7,486 nt of DNA, from the NCBI GenBank assembly GCA_030640885.1, contig DAOWIN010000132.1, forward strand, positions 1-7,486, given 5' to 3'. Both the position numbers and the translations under genes were made by a program. The notes beneath the pieces were generated by a model. It made no database searches. It was not told where the DNA came from and saw only the letters and a list, made by a program, of their open reading frames with translations. This DNA is from Candidatus Omnitrophota bacterium (GTDB lineage Bacteria; Omnitrophota; 4484-213). Positions 5,280-7,486 of the stretch are shown here, piece by piece (positions within the stretch are counted from its first letter, which is position 1; each line of letters opens with the position of its first letter).

Positions 5280-6170
5280 TTATGCTTTCCTATTCAGGGA
5301 GAGGATAACCTCTCCAAGCTTACAGCCGACGTCCTTAGCAATTACCGGACATTTAGCCATAAACAGAAAAAAAATCTGCCTCTTCGCACCGGATAATGCT
5401 TCAAAATTACCTTGCCCCTTGCTAATGACCATATCCGCCTTCCTATACATTGCTAAAAATTCTCTTGAACATAACGAAAGAATTGTCCCCGGCGCATCCG
5501 AACCTGAAGAAACAACCTCGGCTAATTTGTCAATCCCACACACATAGGCATCTTCAGCTAAGGCATCGTTAATAACAGGCTTTTCTTTGACGGCATAGAC
5601 AATCCTTTTATCTCTATCGGCTCTTTTTATCTCCTCAATGAGAATGCGGTCAAAGACTGTTTCTCCGGCATTATCAGCAAGGTAAAGAATAGTTTTTGCT
5701 CTTTTTAAAGCACTCCTAAATCTTTCATAATCAAATATCGACTTATTTTCTTTTTTAATAGCTTTATCTTCCTCGTCTAAAATCCTTGCCATTTCCGCAT
5801 CAATATTCAAAGAATTTTTTACACCATAATCAATAATATTACCGGCAATAGCCAACTCAACTGCCATTAATAATCTATCATCTGAATGGCTTACTTTCTT
5901 TTTCAACTTGTCATAAATGTTCAAGGCAAGTTTATTACTTTTCTTTTTTATCTCTGCATAAGGATCATCTTTTTTAGTTATTCTTTTAACCAACCCATAA
6001 ATAACTCTGCCTATTTCAGGCGGAGAGGAAGCTAAAGAAAAATCCGGCAAAATCCCTGCCAGCTCATTTAATACCTTCTTTTGTACTTTTTTACCCGCGC
6101 CGGCCATTCTTGCGGCTTCAAGAGCTTGTTTAAAAAAACAAGGGATACAATCCAAATACGTCCTCATCAT
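5280..6170 (-). CDS. DUF89 / ARMT1-like metal-dependent phosphatase
   Basis: A 296-residue member of the COG1578/DUF89 family. Characterised DUF89 proteins are metal-dependent phosphatases thought to remove damaged or excess sugar phosphates and related metabolites. Family marks in order: DCIPCF with C8 and C11 (the CxxC of the bacterial/archaeal subfamily), AGNIIDYG (109-116), LADNAGETVFDR (164-175) with the metal-site Asp/Asn, AVKEKPVINDA (193-203), SSGSDAPGT (221-229) and ISKGQGNFEAL (249-259). The length is normal and nothing essential appears missing. The start ATG overlaps the stop of the radical SAM gene by one base (TAATG), with AGAGGT eight bases before it inside that gene; the next codon is also ATG. 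The Nudix gene follows after one base, which supports a shared clean-up role. The exact substrate cannot be read from sequence. Confidence 0.94.
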   Translation of the reverse strand: MMRTYLDCIPCFFKQALEAARMAGAGKKVQKKVLNELAGILPDFSLASSPPEIGRVIYGLVKRITKKDDPYAEIKKKSNKLALNIYDKLKKKVSHSDDRLLMAVELAIAGNIIDYGVKNSLNIDAEMARILDEEDKAIKKENKSIFDYERFRSALKRAKTILYLADNAGETVFDRILIEEIKRADRDKRIVYAVKEKPVINDALAEDAYVCGIDKLAEVVSSGSDAPGTILSLCSREFLAMYRKADMVISKGQGNFEALSGAKRQIFFLFMAKCPVIAKDVGCKLGEVILSLNRKA

Positions 6171-6946
6171 TAAATCTTACCTCTCCTTTTTAACGTATTT
6201 TTATTACTAATTGATTCAACATTTTTCTTTTTAGCTTCATAAACCGAAATGCTATTTAATCCCTCAAAACAGTCCCTTACGGCACTCAACTCTATTTTAG
6301 ATAAAGGTTTTACTCCGCAGAGCCTTAAAGGAGTGTTGATTTGTACTTCATCAGGATTAATCTCTTTCGCAATCCGCGCTATTTCCCGCGCATATTTTTT
6401 ATTTTCCTCAATAAACATAATTTGCAATGCCAGTTTCCCTTTGTAAATACCTCTAAACTTTTTTAATGCTTGAATAATAACATCGAATTTTATAGTATCC
6501 ATAGGCCGATTGATTGTTTTAAAAATGTCCGAAGAGGCCGCATCAAACTTGGCTAAAACAAAATCCGCAAGCAATAAATCGTCCACGAGATCTTCTCTGT
6601 CTATTAACGAAGAATTAGTTATAACAGCAATTTTTGTTTTTTTTGTTTTCTTTACTGCTTTTATCATCCGGCCAAGATTTTTAGCCAATGTCGGTTCACC
6701 GGCGCCGGAAAAAGTGATATAATCAATTTGCAGCGGCGGCAATAGATTAATCTCCTCCATAATTTCCGCCACGGGAATAAATACTTTTCTTTCATCACTA
6801 AAAATCTTTGTTTTCCCAAGCTGGCAGTAAACGCAGTCAAAAGTGCAAATTTTTCCTTCGCCGGAAACAGGGTCTATTCCCAAAGAACTCCCTAACCTCC
6901 ACGAGGGTACAGGTCCATAAATGTATTTAAAATTTCCCGCTCTCAT
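6170..6946 (-). CDS. COG0731-family radical SAM protein
   Basis: A 258-residue radical SAM enzyme. The N-terminus YGPVPSWRLGSSLGIDP is the signature of the COG0731 group. The [4Fe-4S] cluster that cleaves S-adenosylmethionine is held by C34, C38 and C41 (CTFDCVYC). The SAM-binding GGEP-like motif is SGAGEPTL (80-87), followed by AVITNSSL and QIMFIEE, as expected of the TIM-barrel core. COG0731 is often labelled a wyosine synthetase after its archaeal members; bacterial members of this short type have no proven reaction and wyosine is not expected in bacteria, so that label is not applied. The ATG overlaps the end of the upstream four-cysteine gene by four bases (ATGA), and no ribosome-binding site is visible, so translation is probably coupled. 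The DUF89 start overlaps its stop. Confidence 0.92.
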   Translation of the reverse strand: MRAGNFKYIYGPVPSWRLGSSLGIDPVSGEGKICTFDCVYCQLGKTKIFSDERKVFIPVAEIMEEINLLPPLQIDYITFSGAGEPTLAKNLGRMIKAVKKTKKTKIAVITNSSLIDREDLVDDLLLADFVLAKFDAASSDIFKTINRPMDTIKFDVIIQALKKFRGIYKGKLALQIMFIEENKKYAREIARIAKEINPDEVQINTPLRLCGVKPLSKIELSAVRDCFEGLNSISVYEAKKKNVESISNKNTLKRRGKI

Positions 6947-7146
6947 TTTAGATTTTTATCAATCGTGCCATCCGGCATCATATTGTCAGGATGGTATATG
7001 CCTTCATCTTCCATCTTGTACCTTATACATTTTGAATAATTTTTCCAACAGTAATCCTCAATCCATTTCTTATTTAGCTTTCTTTGTTCGTAAAATCGTT
7101 TGAGGGGGCAAACATCAAACCATTTACAAACCTCTTTATGTCCCAT
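6943..7146 (-). CDS. Small four-cysteine protein, first gene of the radical SAM operon
   Basis: A short conserved-looking protein with C-x5-C-P (VCKWFDVCPLKRFYE), then KKWIEDYC and KCIRYKMEDEG, ending YHPDNMMPDG. The four cysteines suggest a metal or Fe-S site. From memory, related small proteins are sometimes annotated as uracil-DNA glycosylase, but no glycosylase fold is visible here, so I give no function. The start is uncertain: the ATG at 7144-7146 gives 67 residues beginning just before the first cysteine; a TTG at 7237-7239 gives 98 residues, adding a 31-residue leader next to the hairpin-rich region. Neither has a clear ribosome-binding site. The stop overlaps the radical SAM start by four bases, so the two are translationally coupled, and the small protein may be a partner of that enzyme. 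Confidence is high for the frame and low for the start. Confidence 0.75.
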   Translation of the reverse strand: MGHKEVCKWFDVCPLKRFYEQRKLNKKWIEDYCWKNYSKCIRYKMEDEGIYHPDNMMPDGTIDKNLK

Positions 7147-7280
7147 TTTTAAACCGGGTACAACTTCAATAGGCTCTATGCCTAATCCGGATCCCGTAAG
7201 CCTTCTTTCCTCAACCCCTAACCGGAAAAATGCATTCAAGAAAATCGCTTCGCGACAACTTTTAGGAATTTTTCAGTGGT

Positions 7281-7321
7281 TAGGAAAGTTTTACCTGTGC
7301 CCGTAAGGGTATACTTTCCTA
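7281..7321. repeat. Strong hairpin upstream of the radical SAM operon
   Basis: TAGGAAAGT (7281-7289) pairs perfectly with ACTTTCCTA (7313-7321). Inside it, TACC (7292-7295) can pair with GGTA (7308-7311). On the plus strand an alternative inner stem CCC-GTAA-GGG (7300-7309) would close on a GNRA-type loop. No T run follows on either strand, so it is not a standard terminator. It may be part of a structured RNA, a leader, or a mobile repeat. Confidence 0.5.
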
Positions 7322-7367
7322 TACCATGAAAAACACCTGGATACGCAATGAATTGCAAACAAGACAG

Positions 7368-7477
7368 TTACCGGGAAAATGCCTTTGCAAAGGCGTAACG
7401 CTTATAACATTCGGCAAGATAAAGAATTAGGACAAAAGGTGATTGTACAAAAAAGTACGCGGCATTTTCCCCGGTTA
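7368..7477. repeat. Long imperfect inverted repeat with internal palindromes
   Basis: The arm at 7371-7383 (CCGGGAAAATGCC) pairs with GGCATTTTCCCCGG (7461-7474) with one bulged C, and pairing continues weakly outwards to 7368 and 7477. The 77-base interior contains GTACAAAAAAGTAC (7445-7458). GCCTTTGCAAAGGC (7381-7394), a perfect 14-bp palindrome, competes with the outer stem. The layout fits a MITE-like or REP-like unit of about 110 bp or a structured RNA. The rest of 7240-7367 holds the hairpin at 7281-7321, GCAA-TGAA-TTGC (7345-7356) and TCGC-TTC-GCGA (7245-7255), and no gene I can support. Confidence 0.5.
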
Positions 7478-7486
7478 CCCCGACCT

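Noticed and set aside
6170..6946. Annotation of the radical SAM gene as a wyosine synthetase
   Set aside because: That label comes from archaeal COG0731/TYW1 members; wyosine is not expected in bacteria, so only the family is assigned.
7236..7484. Minus-strand coding gene in the hairpin-rich region
   Set aside because: The frame has a stop at 7368-7370, no convincing start or ribosome-binding site, and no family I recognise; the dense hairpins better fit non-coding sequence.

Overview
The window is an AT-rich bacterial segment in which every gene I can support lies on the minus strand, so transcription runs from high to low coordinates. The mix of families points to a Gram-negative, probably uncultured lineage of the Omnitrophota (OP3) type: DUF3568 lipoproteins, an AsmA-like envelope protein, a small TPR-like lipoprotein, COG0731 radical SAM, DUF89 and an IS200-like RAYT element. 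This is an inference from gene content; no rRNA or other phylogenetic marker is present.

In transcription order, 7486-7240 is a hairpin-rich stretch with no supported gene. It is followed by a tightly packed block of four genes: a small four-cysteine protein (6943-7146, longer if a TTG start is used), a COG0731 radical SAM enzyme (6170-6946), a DUF89 metal-dependent phosphatase (5280-6170) and a zinc-ribbon Nudix hydrolase (4775-5278). The junctions are a 4-base overlap, a 1-base overlap and a 1-base gap, so this is almost certainly one operon. After 126 bases come a YggS/PLPBP pyridoxal-phosphate homeostasis protein (3959-4648), a thioredoxin-fold protein without a CxxC site (3600-3944) and an FmdB-type zinc-ribbon protein (3295-3501). 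Several of these families deal with damaged or reactive metabolites, so the block looks like a housekeeping or damage-control neighbourhood.

At 3069-3287 the order is broken by a repeat patch of AAATCG-type units containing a mobile-element core, followed by an orphan reading frame interrupted by an amber codon. Beyond it lies a run of envelope genes: an AsmA-like protein whose C-terminus resembles DUF3568 (2074-3039), a TPR-like lipoprotein (1635-1994), an exported helical-repeat protein with a Lys-rich tail (1059-1607) and a free-standing DUF3568 lipoprotein (584-976).

The low-coordinate end carries an IS200-like REP-associated tyrosine transposase (1-473, cut by the window edge) broken by a single TAG. 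Two direct copies of a sequence containing GGGGGACACAATA lie just upstream of it. One of these copies forms the last codons and the stop of the DUF3568 gene. A third, opposite-facing copy of the core lies at 3259-3269. The most unusual points are the AsmA/DUF3568 fusion beside a free DUF3568 paralogue, the transposon end that re-terminates a host gene, the CxxC-less thioredoxin-like protein, and the structured region at the high-coordinate end.
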